This document shows, in pieces, positions 23,323 to 32,284 of a stretch of 64,000 nucleotides of DNA. The notes under the pieces were generated by a model that saw nothing but the letters and a program-made list of their open reading frames with translations, did no database searches and was not told the DNA's origin. Every line of letters begins with the position of its first letter. The first letter of the stretch is position 1. The position numbers and the translations under genes are program-made. The stretch comes from Saccharospirillum alexandrii (lineage in GTDB: Bacteria; Pseudomonadota; Gammaproteobacteria; Pseudomonadales; Natronospirillaceae), in NCBI RefSeq assembly GCF_004000275.1, contig NZ_RCIP01000006.1, positions 124,001 to 188,000 on the forward strand. Reading direction: 5' to 3'.

Positions 23323-24507
23323 GTGACTCCCAGCACCGAAACCCGCATCAGCACCGCGTTGCAAAGCACCTGGGACGTATTCTGGCGCTTTTTATTGCTG
23401 GGGTGCACCAGTTTCGGAGGACCGGCGGCCCATTTGGGCTATTTTCGCACCACCTTTGTGGTTCGGCTGAACTGGCTCAGTGAAGACCATTACGCCCACC
23501 TGCTGGCGCTGAGCCAGTTTCTGCCCGGCCCCGGTTCCAGCCAGGTCGGCTTCGCGATTGGCCAGCACCGGGCGGGCTTGCCTGGCGCTATTGCGGCGTT
23601 TATCGGCTTTACCCTGCCGTCGTTCCTGATCATGACGGCCGTGGCAGTGACCAGCCTGACCGCCACGGCCGCCTGGGTTCCCGGGGTTATTATGGGTCTG
23701 AAATGGCTGGCCGTCGTCGTCGTGCTCGATGCCGTCACCGGTATGTTCGCCCGCTTCTGTGACGCCAAAGCGACCCAGGCGGTCGCGCTGCTGTCGCTTG
23801 CGACGCTGGTGGTGTGGCCCGGTGTGGGCGGGCAAATGCTGGTGTTGCTGGTGGCCGCCGCCTGGGGAGCCAGCCGCCGTACCCCCGACGCTGGCACCGT
23901 TCCCGACGGAACCCGGGGCCGGGTGCGTTGGCTATCGCTCGCTGTGTTTCTGCTGCTGGCGGTGGTTGGTGTGTTGGGCTTGCCGGGCAGTCTCTGGGCC
24001 GATTTCTACCAGACCGGCGCACTGGTATTTGGTGGTGGTCATGTGGTGTTGCCGTTGCTGCAGGCCACGGTGGGCGATGCCGTCAGTCAGGATGCCTTTT
24101 TGCTGGGCTACGCCGTCGCCCAGGCATTGCCTGGGCCGCTGTTTTCTCTGGCGGCTTATCTGGGTGCGTTGCTTCAGCCTGAAACGCCGCTGCTTGGCGC
24201 GGCGCTGGCCACCCTGGCCATCTTTCTGCCAGGCTTTCTGCTGTTGCTGGCGGTGCGCGACTACTGGCAGGCACTGCTGGCCCGGCCCCGCATCAGCGGT
24301 GCCGTTTCCGGCATCAACGCGGCCGTCGTCGGCTTGCTGATGGCGGCCTTGTACCAGCCGGTGTTTCTGCAGGGTGTTCAGTCGCCTTGGCAACTGGCAC
24401 CGGTGGTGATCGGGGTGCTGTTGTTGCGCAGCCAGCGTGTGCCGCTGGTTTTGCTGGTGCTGGGGTTTGCGCTCAGTGGCGTACTGCTGGACACACTGAT
24501 GCCGTAA
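23323..24507 (+). CDS. chrA: Chromate transporter, CHR family (two-domain)
   Basis: 394 residues with two homologous CHR halves, the long-chain form. The first half has FGGPAAHLGYF and SQFLPGPGSSQVGFAIG; the second has VFGGGHVVLPLL and VAQALPGPLFSLAAYLG, the paired signature repeats of ChrA. About 10-12 membrane segments. It moves chromate (or sulfate-like anions) across the inner membrane, conferring resistance in known cases. GTG start at 23323 with weak ribosome binding site. Divergent from the two-component operon, which could regulate it, though nothing in the sequence proves that. Confidence 0.92.
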   Translation: MTPSTETRISTALQSTWDVFWRFLLLGCTSFGGPAAHLGYFRTTFVVRLNWLSEDHYAHLLALSQFLPGPGSSQVGFAIGQHRAGLPGAIAAFIGFTLPSFLIMTAVAVTSLTATAAWVPGVIMGLKWLAVVVVLDAVTGMFARFCDAKATQAVALLSLATLVVWPGVGGQMLVLLVAAAWGASRRTPDAGTVPDGTRGRVRWLSLAVFLLLAVVGVLGLPGSLWADFYQTGALVFGGGHVVLPLLQATVGDAVSQDAFLLGYAVAQALPGPLFSLAAYLGALLQPETPLLGAALATLAIFLPGFLLLLAVRDYWQALLARPRISGAVSGINAAVVGLLMAALYQPVFLQGVQSPWQLAPVVIGVLLLRSQRVPLVLLVLGFALSGVLLDTLMP

Positions 24508-24576
24508 TTGGCGGCAGCCCAGCCCGTTGCCCCCCGGCAACGCCAACAGTATTGTAAACAATCTCAAAAAAAGCAC

Positions 24577-24607
24577 TTTACCTCAAGTTAAGTTGAGGTA
24601 TTAGCAT
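24577..24607 (+). promoter_or_regulatory. SoxR operator/promoter upstream of the VOC-family gene
   Basis: CCTCAAGTTAAGTTGAGG (24581-24598) differs by one base from the palindromic E. coli soxS operator. It is placed exactly as in soxS: -35 TTTACC (24577-24582), a 19-bp spacer containing the operator, and -10 TAGCAT (24602-24607). The over-long spacer is the hallmark of promoters activated by MerR-family regulators. soxR itself lies 500 bases away. Confidence 0.9.
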
Positions 24608-24638
24608 CGGTGTGGCTAACAACAGAGGAGCCACAACC

Positions 24639-25052
24639 ATGCATCTGGAACACATCAATCTCGTCATCACATCACTCGACCGGTCACTGGCTTTTTACCG
24701 GGCTGCCTTTCCGCACTGGCGCATTCGCACCCGGGGAGAGGGAACCTGGTACGGCAAGCCCCGTATCTGGGTGCATTTTGGAGACGACTACCACTACATC
24801 GCGCTGAACGAAATGGGGGAAGGCGAGAACCGGGATCTGACCGGCCACCAGGTGGGCCTGGCCCACTTTGCTTACGTCACCCACAACCTCGATGCAGTAA
24901 TCAAACGTCTGCGTCAAGCAGGCTTTGAAGTCACCAACCCGGGTGACGACAACCCTCACCGGCGCAACGTCTACTTCCTCGACCCGGACGGGTTTGAAGT
25001 CGAATTTGTGCAGTACCTGAGCGACCTACCCGAAGAAAGGAATTTGGAATAG
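24639..25052 (+). CDS. VOC-family (glyoxalase/dioxygenase-like) protein
   Basis: 137 residues from the ATG at 24639 (AGGAG seven bases upstream; an earlier GTG frame start lacks one). A single vicinal-oxygen-chelate domain: MHLEHINLVITSLDRSLAFY at the start with metal-ligand His, a second His in GLAHFAYVTHNLDAVI and the terminal Glu in DPDGFEVEFVQYLSD. Such proteins bind a divalent metal and act as lyases, dioxygenases or thiol transferases. The SoxR-type promoter implies induction by redox-cycling compounds, so detoxification of a quinone-like or electrophilic molecule is likely; the exact reaction is unknown. Confidence 0.85.
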   Translation: MHLEHINLVITSLDRSLAFYRAAFPHWRIRTRGEGTWYGKPRIWVHFGDDYHYIALNEMGEGENRDLTGHQVGLAHFAYVTHNLDAVIKRLRQAGFEVTNPGDDNPHRRNVYFLDPDGFEVEFVQYLSDLPEERNLE

Positions 25053-25056
25053 TTGT

Positions 25057-25110
25057 GAGCTGCGAGCTGAGAGTTTTAAGCTAACAGCTCGCAGCTCCAA
25101 ACTCTCAGCT
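25057..25110. terminator. Overlapping inverted repeats between the convergent VOC and soxR genes
   Basis: Two interleaved inverted repeats: GAGCTGCGAGCTG (25057-25069) pairs with 25085-25097, and AGCTGAGAGTTT (25065-25076) pairs with 25099-25110. They share five bases, so only one hairpin can form at a time. A T-rich run follows on the plus strand. It probably acts as a bidirectional terminator; the right arm covers the soxR stop codon. Confidence 0.65.
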
Positions 25111-25545
25111 TTCTTTTCCCTCCCAGAGAACCGGCCCGGAGCCTTGCTCGCTGAGGGCATCGTCCGGGTTGCGCAGGCGGCAGTTGTCCATCGATAAACA
25201 GCCGCAGCCGATGCAGGTGTTCAGTTCATCACGCAGGCGTTGCATCGCTTCAATGCGCTCGGTCAGTGCCTGGTGCCAGCGTACCGACAACTGCTGCCAG
25301 TTGTCTTTGGTGATGTCCTGTTGCTCGCCCAGTTCACGGAACATCTCGGCAATCTCTTTAAGGCTGAACCCAAGCCGCTGCGCCGTTTTAATCACAGCGA
25401 CCCGGCGCAACATGCGCCGGTTATAACGACGCTGGTTACCGGCATTGCGGTGGCTGTATATCAGCCCTTTCTGCTCGTAAAAATGCAGGGTGGCAACCGA
25501 CACCCCGGCACGTCGCGCCAACTGGCCAACCGATATTTCTGACAC
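25105..25545 (-). CDS. soxR: Redox-sensitive transcriptional activator SoxR
   Basis: 146 residues, MerR family. N-terminal winged helix-turn-helix (SVGQLARRAGVSVATLHFYE), dimerisation helix, then the [2Fe-2S] cluster cysteines Cys111, Cys114, Cys116 and Cys122 (CIGCGCLSMDNCRLRNPDD), spaced as in E. coli SoxR. It is activated by oxidation of the cluster by superoxide or redox-active drugs. GTG start at 25545. No soxS gene is visible; as in many non-enteric bacteria SoxR probably acts directly, and the VOC gene next door has a matching operator. Confidence 0.96.
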   Translation of the reverse strand: MSEISVGQLARRAGVSVATLHFYEQKGLIYSHRNAGNQRRYNRRMLRRVAVIKTAQRLGFSLKEIAEMFRELGEQQDITKDNWQQLSVRWHQALTERIEAMQRLRDELNTCIGCGCLSMDNCRLRNPDDALSEQGSGPVLWEGKES

Positions 25546-25912
25546 GGGACTACCCTGTTCAACATGACGGGCGTCAGACTAGCGCCTGCGTCACCCGAAC
25601 TGAAGCCCGTATCGCCATGCAAAACCCACTATTTATGCCATTGAGTGAACAAAACCAACCCAAGTTATCCACAGAGGTGTCGTTTGTGTCCGCCTTGGGA
25701 ACCGCACCATGGCGGCGTTCTTCGCGCCATGCTCTATTGTGCCGCTATTCAGCAGGATTGTTTATTGTGAAAGGGGTCACATAGCGGTAGCGTCAGTGTT
25801 CTTAGCTGACTACCTGGCCAGGGTTTGATACCCAAAGGCGTAGCCGGTACTTCCAGTACACCCCGATGCCGTCCGATTGACGGCAAACCGGGCCAATACC
25901 AGACTAAACATT
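25546..25912. other. Intergenic region upstream of soxR and the HTH regulator
   Basis: 367 bases separate two divergent regulatory genes. A single perfect DnaA box (TTATCCACA, 25665-25673) is present. No further operator, ncRNA or ORF can be supported. Confidence 0.5.
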
Positions 25913-26755
25913 ATGACTGCAGATCCGTGTGCGACCGGGCCCAGCTCGGGGGTCGATTTCGACGACATTGAGTTTCTGTTCAATGAGAGTGCCGGTGCCT
26001 TCATTGCACAGGTCCGTCACATGAACGAGCTGAGCACGCCTGCGATGATGCGGCTGCTGTCGGTTTCCAAGAAAACCTATATGGAAATGGAGAAAGGCAA
26101 ACGCCAGTACCGCATGCACATCATCAACTGGTGGTGTTTTGTGATGGGCATGTCGCCGCTGCACTTGTTGGCCCAGTCGAATTATTTCAGCCACTTGCCC
26201 ATTGGCGACTATCGCAATATACGCCAGGTTCGCCTGGCATCGCTGCTGCAACGGGTTTCACCGGACGATTGCCTGGCAACCTTGCAAAGCATGATCGATC
26301 ATTGCCCGCGGCATATCGGCCGCGATGCCGATGACTCGGTATGCATTCAGCCCAGCGAACTTGCCGGTGTGCGGCCGTTTTTCTACGACAAAGACTATTA
26401 CCGGATGGTGGCCGAGGGCCTGCTGTTTTTTCTTCACGAAAACCAGCTGACCCGGCGCGACCTGGCGCGGTACCTCAATGTCACCCCGCGTACCGTGCGG
26501 CGCATTCTCTCGGGTGAGGTGTCCATTAATTTCAGCTACTACGCGCGGTTTTATCTGTCGACCGGTGTTTACCCGCTGCGCATCCTGGATGACGGTCCCT
26601 ATTTGAAAATCCGGCTGAAACTGGAACAGCGTTTGTGCCTGATCAATGACCTGATCGCCGGTTATGCCAGCTCACCCGACCTGCTGGATGAACTGCTCAT
26701 TTCACTCTCTCACCTGCCTCGGGGTAACGGCTGGTGTGAGTTGTTCGAACGCTAA
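25913..26755 (+). CDS. Regulator-like protein with two helix-turn-helix regions
   Basis: 280 residues from the ATG at 25913 (an in-frame TTG 12 codons earlier is less likely). Two segments look like Cro/C1-type HTH: LSTPAMMRLLSVSKKTYMEM (about residues 38-57) and QLTRRDLARYLNVTPRTVRR (about 183-202), each followed by a hydrophobic helix. No ligand domain between them is recognised. A protein with two Cro-like regions about 140 residues apart could bind two operator halves or form an internal pseudo-dimer. The TRAP-transporter operon starts 556 bases downstream on the same strand and is a possible target; this is inference. Confidence 0.65.
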   Translation: MTADPCATGPSSGVDFDDIEFLFNESAGAFIAQVRHMNELSTPAMMRLLSVSKKTYMEMEKGKRQYRMHIINWWCFVMGMSPLHLLAQSNYFSHLPIGDYRNIRQVRLASLLQRVSPDDCLATLQSMIDHCPRHIGRDADDSVCIQPSELAGVRPFFYDKDYYRMVAEGLLFFLHENQLTRRDLARYLNVTPRTVRRILSGEVSINFSYYARFYLSTGVYPLRILDDGPYLKIRLKLEQRLCLINDLIAGYASSPDLLDELLISLSHLPRGNGWCELFER

Positions 26756-27311
26756 CGTCGTTTCGGCAGCAAACCCTCAATCGAGCCTTACACTCCTCCA
26801 AAAAACCCCAAAAATACTTTCGAACACGAAACTTTAATGCTCCCGCCTATTTTCGCAATCGCTCACTGTTCCAAACTTGGGTGCGACTTTCAATATCTGC
26901 TAACTTATTGAAACGAGCACCTTTTTAGTGCGCATCAAAACCTCCACTCCACCGGTAACCAAGGGCCTTCTTTGGGGGCGATAATTTTAGGGGAATCAGC
27001 TTTTACAAGGCTTTCCGCTTAACCAATCAGACACTTCCAGAGCTGTAGCGGGTCTGGCCGGTTTGGGGCTCGGGATGCCGTGAGAACGGGCTCGCTCGAT
27101 TGTTGCAAGCCTCCATCATACCGGTCAGCTGAAATATTTTAATGCCCATTTCCTTGCCAGAGCCGAATTGTTTTGCCATTCTGATATAGCTCTAAAGGAT
27201 TTTGGGGGTGCTAAGTCGATGGATGTCGGCCTGTTTCAGACCCTCAACCCTAACCAACAGAAACCCACCCGGGGTGTTCGACCAGCGCCGGGGTGAATGG
27301 AGGTTAACCAC
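26756..27311. other. Long leader region before the TRAP operon
   Basis: 556 bases without a supportable gene. Somewhat AT-richer at the left. It should hold the promoter of the TRAP operon, but I see no convincing sigma-54 or sigma-70 element or riboswitch. A GGAGG ribosome binding site at its end (about 27298-27304) serves the first gene. Confidence 0.5.
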
Positions 27312-28337
27312 ATGAAAACATCTGCATCTGTTACCAAAATTTTGGGCATTTCTGCCCTGGCTGCCGCGACGATGGGCGCCGCCACCCTGGCCCAGGCGGC
27401 TAACTGGCGCTATGCACACGAAGAATACGAAGGCGACGTTCAAGACGTGTATGCCTATGCCTTCAAGGAATACATTGAAGACAATTCCGACCACACCCTT
27501 CAGGTCTACCGCTTCGGTGAGCTCGGTGAATCCGATGACATCATGGAGCAAACCCAGAACGGCATTCTGCAATTTGTGAACCAGTCGCCCGGCTTCACCG
27601 GTTCGCTGATTCCGGAAGCACAGATCTTCTTTATCCCGTATCTGATGCCTACCGACATGGACACCGTGGTCCAGTTCTTCCGCGAAAGTGAAGCCATTAA
27701 TGAAGACTTCCCCGAGCTCTACGCAGAGCAAGGCCTGGAGCTGCTGCAAATGTATCCGGAAGGGGAAATGGTGGTTACGGCCGACGAACCGATCACCGAA
27801 CCGGCTGACTTTGATGGCAAGAAAATCCGCATCATGACCAACCCGCTGCTGGCCTCTACCTACGAAGCCTTTGGCGCTACTGCAACCCCGCTGCCCTGGG
27901 GTGAAGTGTATGGTGCGCTGCAGACCAACATGATTCAGGGTCAGGAGAACCCGATTTTCTGGATTGAATCCGGCGGTTTGTACGAAGTCTCGCCCAACCT
28001 GACCTTTACCGGCCACGGCTGGTTTACCACGGCAGCCATGGCCAACCAGGATTTCTACAACGGCCTGTCTTCTGAAGATCAGCAGTTAATTCAGGAAGCA
28101 GCTGACTATGCCTTTGAAGAAATTCTGGTACACATCGACGGCCTGGCCGATGAAGCGCTTGCAGCGATTGAAGCGGCCAGCGATGAGGTCACGGTGACCC
28201 GCCTGACCGATGAACAGATCGAGATGTTCAAGGCACGGGCACCTGAAGTGGAAGAAACCTTTATCGAGATGACCGGTGAAAGCGGTGAAGCCCTGCTTAA
28301 CCAGTTCAAGGAAGACCTCGAAGAAGTGACTAACTAA
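27312..28337 (+). CDS. TRAP transporter substrate-binding protein (DctP family)
   Basis: 341 residues from ATG at 27312 (GGAGG upstream). Signal peptide MKTSASVTKILGISALAAAT to AQA-ANW, then the DctP fold: the GKKIRIMTNPLLASTYEAFG region holds the conserved Arg that contacts the ligand carboxylate, followed by ATPLPWGEVYGALQTNMIQG, a highly conserved hinge segment. It captures an organic or amino acid in the periplasm and delivers it to the two membrane subunits encoded downstream. A 279-base gap with no clear terminator follows, perhaps allowing higher expression of this subunit than of the membrane parts. Confidence 0.9.
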   Translation: MKTSASVTKILGISALAAATMGAATLAQAANWRYAHEEYEGDVQDVYAYAFKEYIEDNSDHTLQVYRFGELGESDDIMEQTQNGILQFVNQSPGFTGSLIPEAQIFFIPYLMPTDMDTVVQFFRESEAINEDFPELYAEQGLELLQMYPEGEMVVTADEPITEPADFDGKKIRIMTNPLLASTYEAFGATATPLPWGEVYGALQTNMIQGQENPIFWIESGGLYEVSPNLTFTGHGWFTTAAMANQDFYNGLSSEDQQLIQEAADYAFEEILVHIDGLADEALAAIEAASDEVTVTRLTDEQIEMFKARAPEVEETFIEMTGESGEALLNQFKEDLEEVTN

Positions 28338-28616
28338 AAAACCGCAAGCGCTGGCAACGCCCTCGCCTTGTCAGCAGAACATCGGGTGCTCTCATGCCCG
28401 TTTGTTCAAGGCCAGCTCCCGGCAACCCGTTTACAGTGCTGCCCCGGGCTGGCTGACTTATCCAGATCCATACCCGGATGGCATTTCTGGTGCTACTCCG
28501 CTTGGATACCAGACTCAGCCGCTGCGTTAACGCAGTCGGCTGTCTTTGGCCCTGACAACACGGATCTGTTCAGATGAGCCTTTGCTCAGCGTTTGTTACG
28601 CACAGGAGCCATTTCA

Positions 28617-29207
28617 ATGTCTGACCCGTCTAACGAAATGGATGACACCGGAGCTTTTGAATCCGGTTTGCCCGGTTTTTTGGGTGTCATCGATGTTGCC
28701 ATCAGTAAAGTCGAGGCAGTTATTCTGGCCCTCGGCGTCATCCTGATGGCTGTGAATACCTGCATCAACGTCATCTTCCGCTTCGTCTTGGGAGAGGGCC
28801 TGTTTTTTTCCGGTGAGATCAACCGGATTCTCATTATTATGATTACCTTCGCTGGCATCGGCTACGCCGCGCGTCACGGGCGGCATATTCGCATGTCGGC
28901 TATTTATGACGTGCTGCCGACAACGCCGCGGCGCATGCTGATGATTCTGATTGCCCTGTTCACCTCTGCGATCATGTTTTTCCTGTGTTATTACTCGGTC
29001 GACTACATCATGAACCTGTACGATCGCGGCCGTATTTTGCCGGCACTGGGTTTTGAAATCTGGATGATCTATGTGTGGGTGCCTGTCGGTTTTGCTGTTA
29101 CCGGAACTCAGTATCTGCTAACGGCGATAAAGAACGTGACATCGACCGATGTCTATCTGTCTACCGGCGTGGTGGATGGTTATGCCGACAATGAAAAAGA
29201 AGTGTGA
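28617..29207 (+). CDS. TRAP transporter small membrane subunit (DctQ family)
   Basis: 196 residues from ATG at 28617 (AGGAG eight bases upstream). Four membrane segments (about 32-53, 65-83, 106-126, 152-175), the standard DctQ topology. The first loop has EAVILALGVILMAVNTCINV, typical of the family. It forms the stable complex with the large subunit that uses the sodium gradient for import. Short C-terminal polar tail. Confidence 0.88.
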   Translation: MSDPSNEMDDTGAFESGLPGFLGVIDVAISKVEAVILALGVILMAVNTCINVIFRFVLGEGLFFSGEINRILIIMITFAGIGYAARHGRHIRMSAIYDVLPTTPRRMLMILIALFTSAIMFFLCYYSVDYIMNLYDRGRILPALGFEIWMIYVWVPVGFAVTGTQYLLTAIKNVTSTDVYLSTGVVDGYADNEKEV

Positions 29208-29257
29208 TCCAACCACACGTTTTCGTTGACTAAAAGAACACTAAAAATGAGGCAATC

Positions 29258-30541
29258 ATGGCTACGACCCTGATGTTCATAATGATAGGTTTGCTGCTGC
29301 TTGGCTTTCCTATGATGATTCCGCTGACCACCGCTGCACTGGTTGGCTTCTACATGATGTTCGATGGTTTCGGGCAAAACACCACCTTCATTCAACAAAT
29401 GATGGGCGGCATTCGCCCCGCGTCGCTTATCGCTGTGCCCATGTTCATTCTGGCGGCTGACATCATGACCCGCGGTCAATCCGCCAATCGACTGATCGAT
29501 ATGGTGATGTCGTTCATCGGCCACGTAAAAGGTGGCCTGGCGATAAGCACGGCAACTTCCTGCACACTGTTTGGTGCGGTTTCCGGTTCGACTCAGGCAA
29601 CGGTGGTTGCCGTGGGCTCTCCCCTGCGACCAAAGATGCTGAAAGCCGGGTACTCCGACCCGTTCACCCTAGCGTTGATCATCAACGCAAGCGACATCGC
29701 ATTCCTGATCCCGCCCAGCATCGGCATGATCATCTACGGGGTCATTTCCGAGACTTCCATTGCCGAACTGTTCATCGCCGGCGTCGGCCCGGGCCTGATG
29801 ATTCTGGCTTTTTTCTCGCTTTACGCTCTGATATACGCCTACCGGAACAACGTACCCACTGAACCCAAAGCCAGCTGGAACGAACGTGGTAAAGCAGTGC
29901 TGGGTGCGCTGTGGCCACTCATGTTTCCGGTGATTATCGTCGGTGGTATCTACGGTGGTATTTTCAGCCCGACAGAGGCGGCCGCAGTCTGTGTACTCTA
30001 TGCGGTGTTCCTCGAGTTCATTGTATTCCGCGAACTGAAATTGCCAGACATGTACCGCATTGCCAAATCAACCGGCTTAATCACCGCCGTTGTGTTTATT
30101 CTGGTTGCCGTGGGCAACGGCTTTTCGTGGATTATATCGTTCGCTCAGATTCCACAATCCATTCTCGAAGCGGTCGGTGTTAACGAAATGGGCCCTGCGG
30201 GCGTTCTTATTTCCATCTGCATCGCCTTCTTTATCGCCTGCATGTTCGTCGACCCGATTGTGGTTATTCTGGTACTGACGCCCATCTTTGCACCGGCCAT
30301 CGCCGCAACCGGACTGGACCCGGTGCTCGTGGGTATTCTGATTACCCTGCAGGTGGCTATCGGCTCTGCCACGCCGCCTTTTGGTTGCGACATTTTCACC
30401 GCTATCGCTATTTTCAAACGGCCTTACTGGGAAGTCATTCGCGGTACGCCACCGTTCATTTTTATTCTGATTTTCTCGGCGGCACTGCTGATCATATTTC
30501 CGCAAATTGCCTTGTTCCTACGGGATCTTGCTTTCCGTTGA
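29258..30541 (+). CDS. TRAP transporter large permease (DctM family)
   Basis: 427 residues, about 11-12 membrane segments, normal length. Family hallmarks include AVPMFILAADIMTRGQSANR, GAVSGSTQATVVAVGSP and NASDIAFLIPPSIGMIIYG. Together with the upstream subunits it makes a sodium-driven TRAP importer. ATG at 29258 with GAGG. The gene is followed after 27 bases by the universal stress protein, so the operon continues. Confidence 0.93.
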   Translation: MATTLMFIMIGLLLLGFPMMIPLTTAALVGFYMMFDGFGQNTTFIQQMMGGIRPASLIAVPMFILAADIMTRGQSANRLIDMVMSFIGHVKGGLAISTATSCTLFGAVSGSTQATVVAVGSPLRPKMLKAGYSDPFTLALIINASDIAFLIPPSIGMIIYGVISETSIAELFIAGVGPGLMILAFFSLYALIYAYRNNVPTEPKASWNERGKAVLGALWPLMFPVIIVGGIYGGIFSPTEAAAVCVLYAVFLEFIVFRELKLPDMYRIAKSTGLITAVVFILVAVGNGFSWIISFAQIPQSILEAVGVNEMGPAGVLISICIAFFIACMFVDPIVVILVLTPIFAPAIAATGLDPVLVGILITLQVAIGSATPPFGCDIFTAIAIFKRPYWEVIRGTPPFIFILIFSAALLIIFPQIALFLRDLAFR

Positions 30542-30568
30542 GTGCATAACTGACAGGGAGACCAACTG

Positions 30569-31012
30569 ATGTTTAAGAAAATGCTGGTGGCTGTTGATGG
30601 ATCCAAGGCGGCATTGCGTGCTATGGAGCAGGCCATTGAGTTTCAGCAAATGACACCTGACGCAGAGATTTTTCTGATCTGCGTCTACAAACACCACAGC
30701 CTGTTCGCGGCCTCGCTATCGGTCGGCCGACCTGAAGATCTGCAAATACCCGATGACACTCTGGCCGGCTACGCCAAGGAAATTGTTGAACACGCCAAGC
30801 AGATTGCTACTGAAAAAGGCGCAAAGAACCTAAGAGGGTTTGTGAAAGGTGGCCGGCCGTCTAAGATGATTGTGGAGTTTGCCAAAAGCAAAGGCATTGA
30901 TCTGATTGTCATGGGGGCCCACGGCACCCATGATGCTAAAGACGGGCTGTTGTTAGGCAGTGTCTCGCACCGGGTTGCCAGTCTGGCGCATTGCCCGACC
31001 CTGATTGTCTGA
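30569..31012 (+). CDS. Universal stress protein (UspA family), TRAP-associated
   Basis: 147 residues, one Usp domain. N-terminal MFKKMLVAVDGSKAALRAME and the ATP-binding signature near the C-terminus (VMGAHGTHDAKDGLLLGSV), with the G-x2-G-x9-GS pattern present in slightly relaxed form. Usp genes directly behind TRAP genes are known (TeaD in Halomonas controls TeaABC by binding ATP), so a regulatory role on this transporter is likely. Confidence 0.88.
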   Translation: MFKKMLVAVDGSKAALRAMEQAIEFQQMTPDAEIFLICVYKHHSLFAASLSVGRPEDLQIPDDTLAGYAKEIVEHAKQIATEKGAKNLRGFVKGGRPSKMIVEFAKSKGIDLIVMGAHGTHDAKDGLLLGSVSHRVASLAHCPTLIV

Positions 31013-31111
31013 GCGCAGTGCGTGCATTCGGCACCTCAGGGTGCCGGTGCTTTTATTCCATTGTTCATATCCACTTAATCGGTTTTTGGGGCTTCATTCA
31101 GGAGGCTGATC

Positions 31112-32284
31112 GTGCATTCGGGATTCAACGACGACATTCCTGCCAGCATGACGGCCATGGTACTGACCGGCCATGGTGGCATTGAGCAACTGGACTACCG
31201 GACTGACGTACCAACGCCCAGGCCCGGCCCGGGCGAGGTACTGGTAAGGGTCACCGCTACAGCCAAAAACAACACCGACCGCAAGGCACGCGAGGGCCTT
31301 TACCCTACTCAGGACAACGACGAAGTAACCTCCTTCCAGATGGGCGGCAAAGCGACCCTGACGTTCCCGCGCATTCAGGGCGCTGATGTGGTTGGCCGCG
31401 TGGCCGCAGTGGGCGATGGCGTCAGCCCGGAACGGCTGGGTGAACGTGGCCTGCTCGACTTTAATATTTACCCCGATGCACGGCGCACCCTGAACCTGAT
31501 CCCGGATTATTACGGCCATGGTGCCGACGGCGGCTATGCCGACTACATTGCGGTGCCCGCCGATCAGTTTCATCACGTCAGCAATGCCGACCTCGACGAC
31601 GCCCAGCTGGCAACACTGGGGATGTGCTCTTACCAAACCGCGCTGCACATGCTGACCTCCGCTAGGGTGAAAGTCGGAGAGCGAATTCTGGTGACCGGTG
31701 CCAGTGGCGGTGTGGGCACGGCGCTGATTCAGTTGTGCCGCACCATAGGCGCCATTCCCTATGCGTTGAGCCAGGCCGACAAAACCGAGGCACTGCTGAC
31801 GCTGGGTGCTGAAGCCGTATTCGATCGCAGTAACATGCAAGGCTTTACCGAGCGCGTTCTGGCGGCGACCGGCGGCTACCCGATGGATGCGGTCATGGAC
31901 CTGGTTGGAGGCGAGTCGACCAATCGGTTCATCGACACCATGATCGTCGATATGCACAAACGCAACGACAACCCCCGGCTCAGCATTGCCGGCGCCAGCG
32001 GGGGTAATGTCAGTGAACTGCTGTGGACGAAAATGTACCTGTACCAGGTACAACTGTTTGGCGTATCTCATGGCACCCGCGAGGAAGCGGACCAATTGAT
32101 GGAATGGATTCGCAGCGGAGAACTGAAACCGGTATTGCATGCCACGTTTAAACTCTCCGACCTGCATCGTGCGGAAACCTATTTTATGAACCGGGCCAGC
32201 AATTACCTGGGCAAGATCGTGATCGTACCGGACTCACAATGGGCCGAACATGGTGCACCCCATGCACTGGAGAATGCCGGATGA
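31112..32284 (+). CDS. Medium-chain dehydrogenase/reductase (zinc-free quinone oxidoreductase-like)
   Basis: 390 residues. GroES-like N-terminal domain (PRPGPGEVLVRVTATAKNN) followed by a Rossmann domain with VTGASGGVGTALIQL (NAD(P)H-binding), then a domain closing with RASNYLGKIVIVPDS. The structural zinc cysteines are absent, as in quinone-oxidoreductase-type MDR enzymes. GTG start at 31112 with a perfect AGGAGG seven bases upstream. It sits between the TRAP-Usp genes and the racemase gene, so it probably reduces or oxidises a catabolic intermediate of the imported substrate. Confidence 0.85.
   Translation: MHSGFNDDIPASMTAMVLTGHGGIEQLDYRTDVPTPRPGPGEVLVRVTATAKNNTDRKAREGLYPTQDNDEVTSFQMGGKATLTFPRIQGADVVGRVAAVGDGVSPERLGERGLLDFNIYPDARRTLNLIPDYYGHGADGGYADYIAVPADQFHHVSNADLDDAQLATLGMCSYQTALHMLTSARVKVGERILVTGASGGVGTALIQLCRTIGAIPYALSQADKTEALLTLGAEAVFDRSNMQGFTERVLAATGGYPMDAVMDLVGGESTNRFIDTMIVDMHKRNDNPRLSIAGASGGNVSELLWTKMYLYQVQLFGVSHGTREEADQLMEWIRSGELKPVLHATFKLSDLHRAETYFMNRASNYLGKIVIVPDSQWAEHGAPHALENAG

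Noticed and set aside
25665-25673. Perfect DnaA box as sign of a replication origin
   Set aside because: Only one box, no AT-rich unwinding region and no dnaA, gyrB or parAB nearby.
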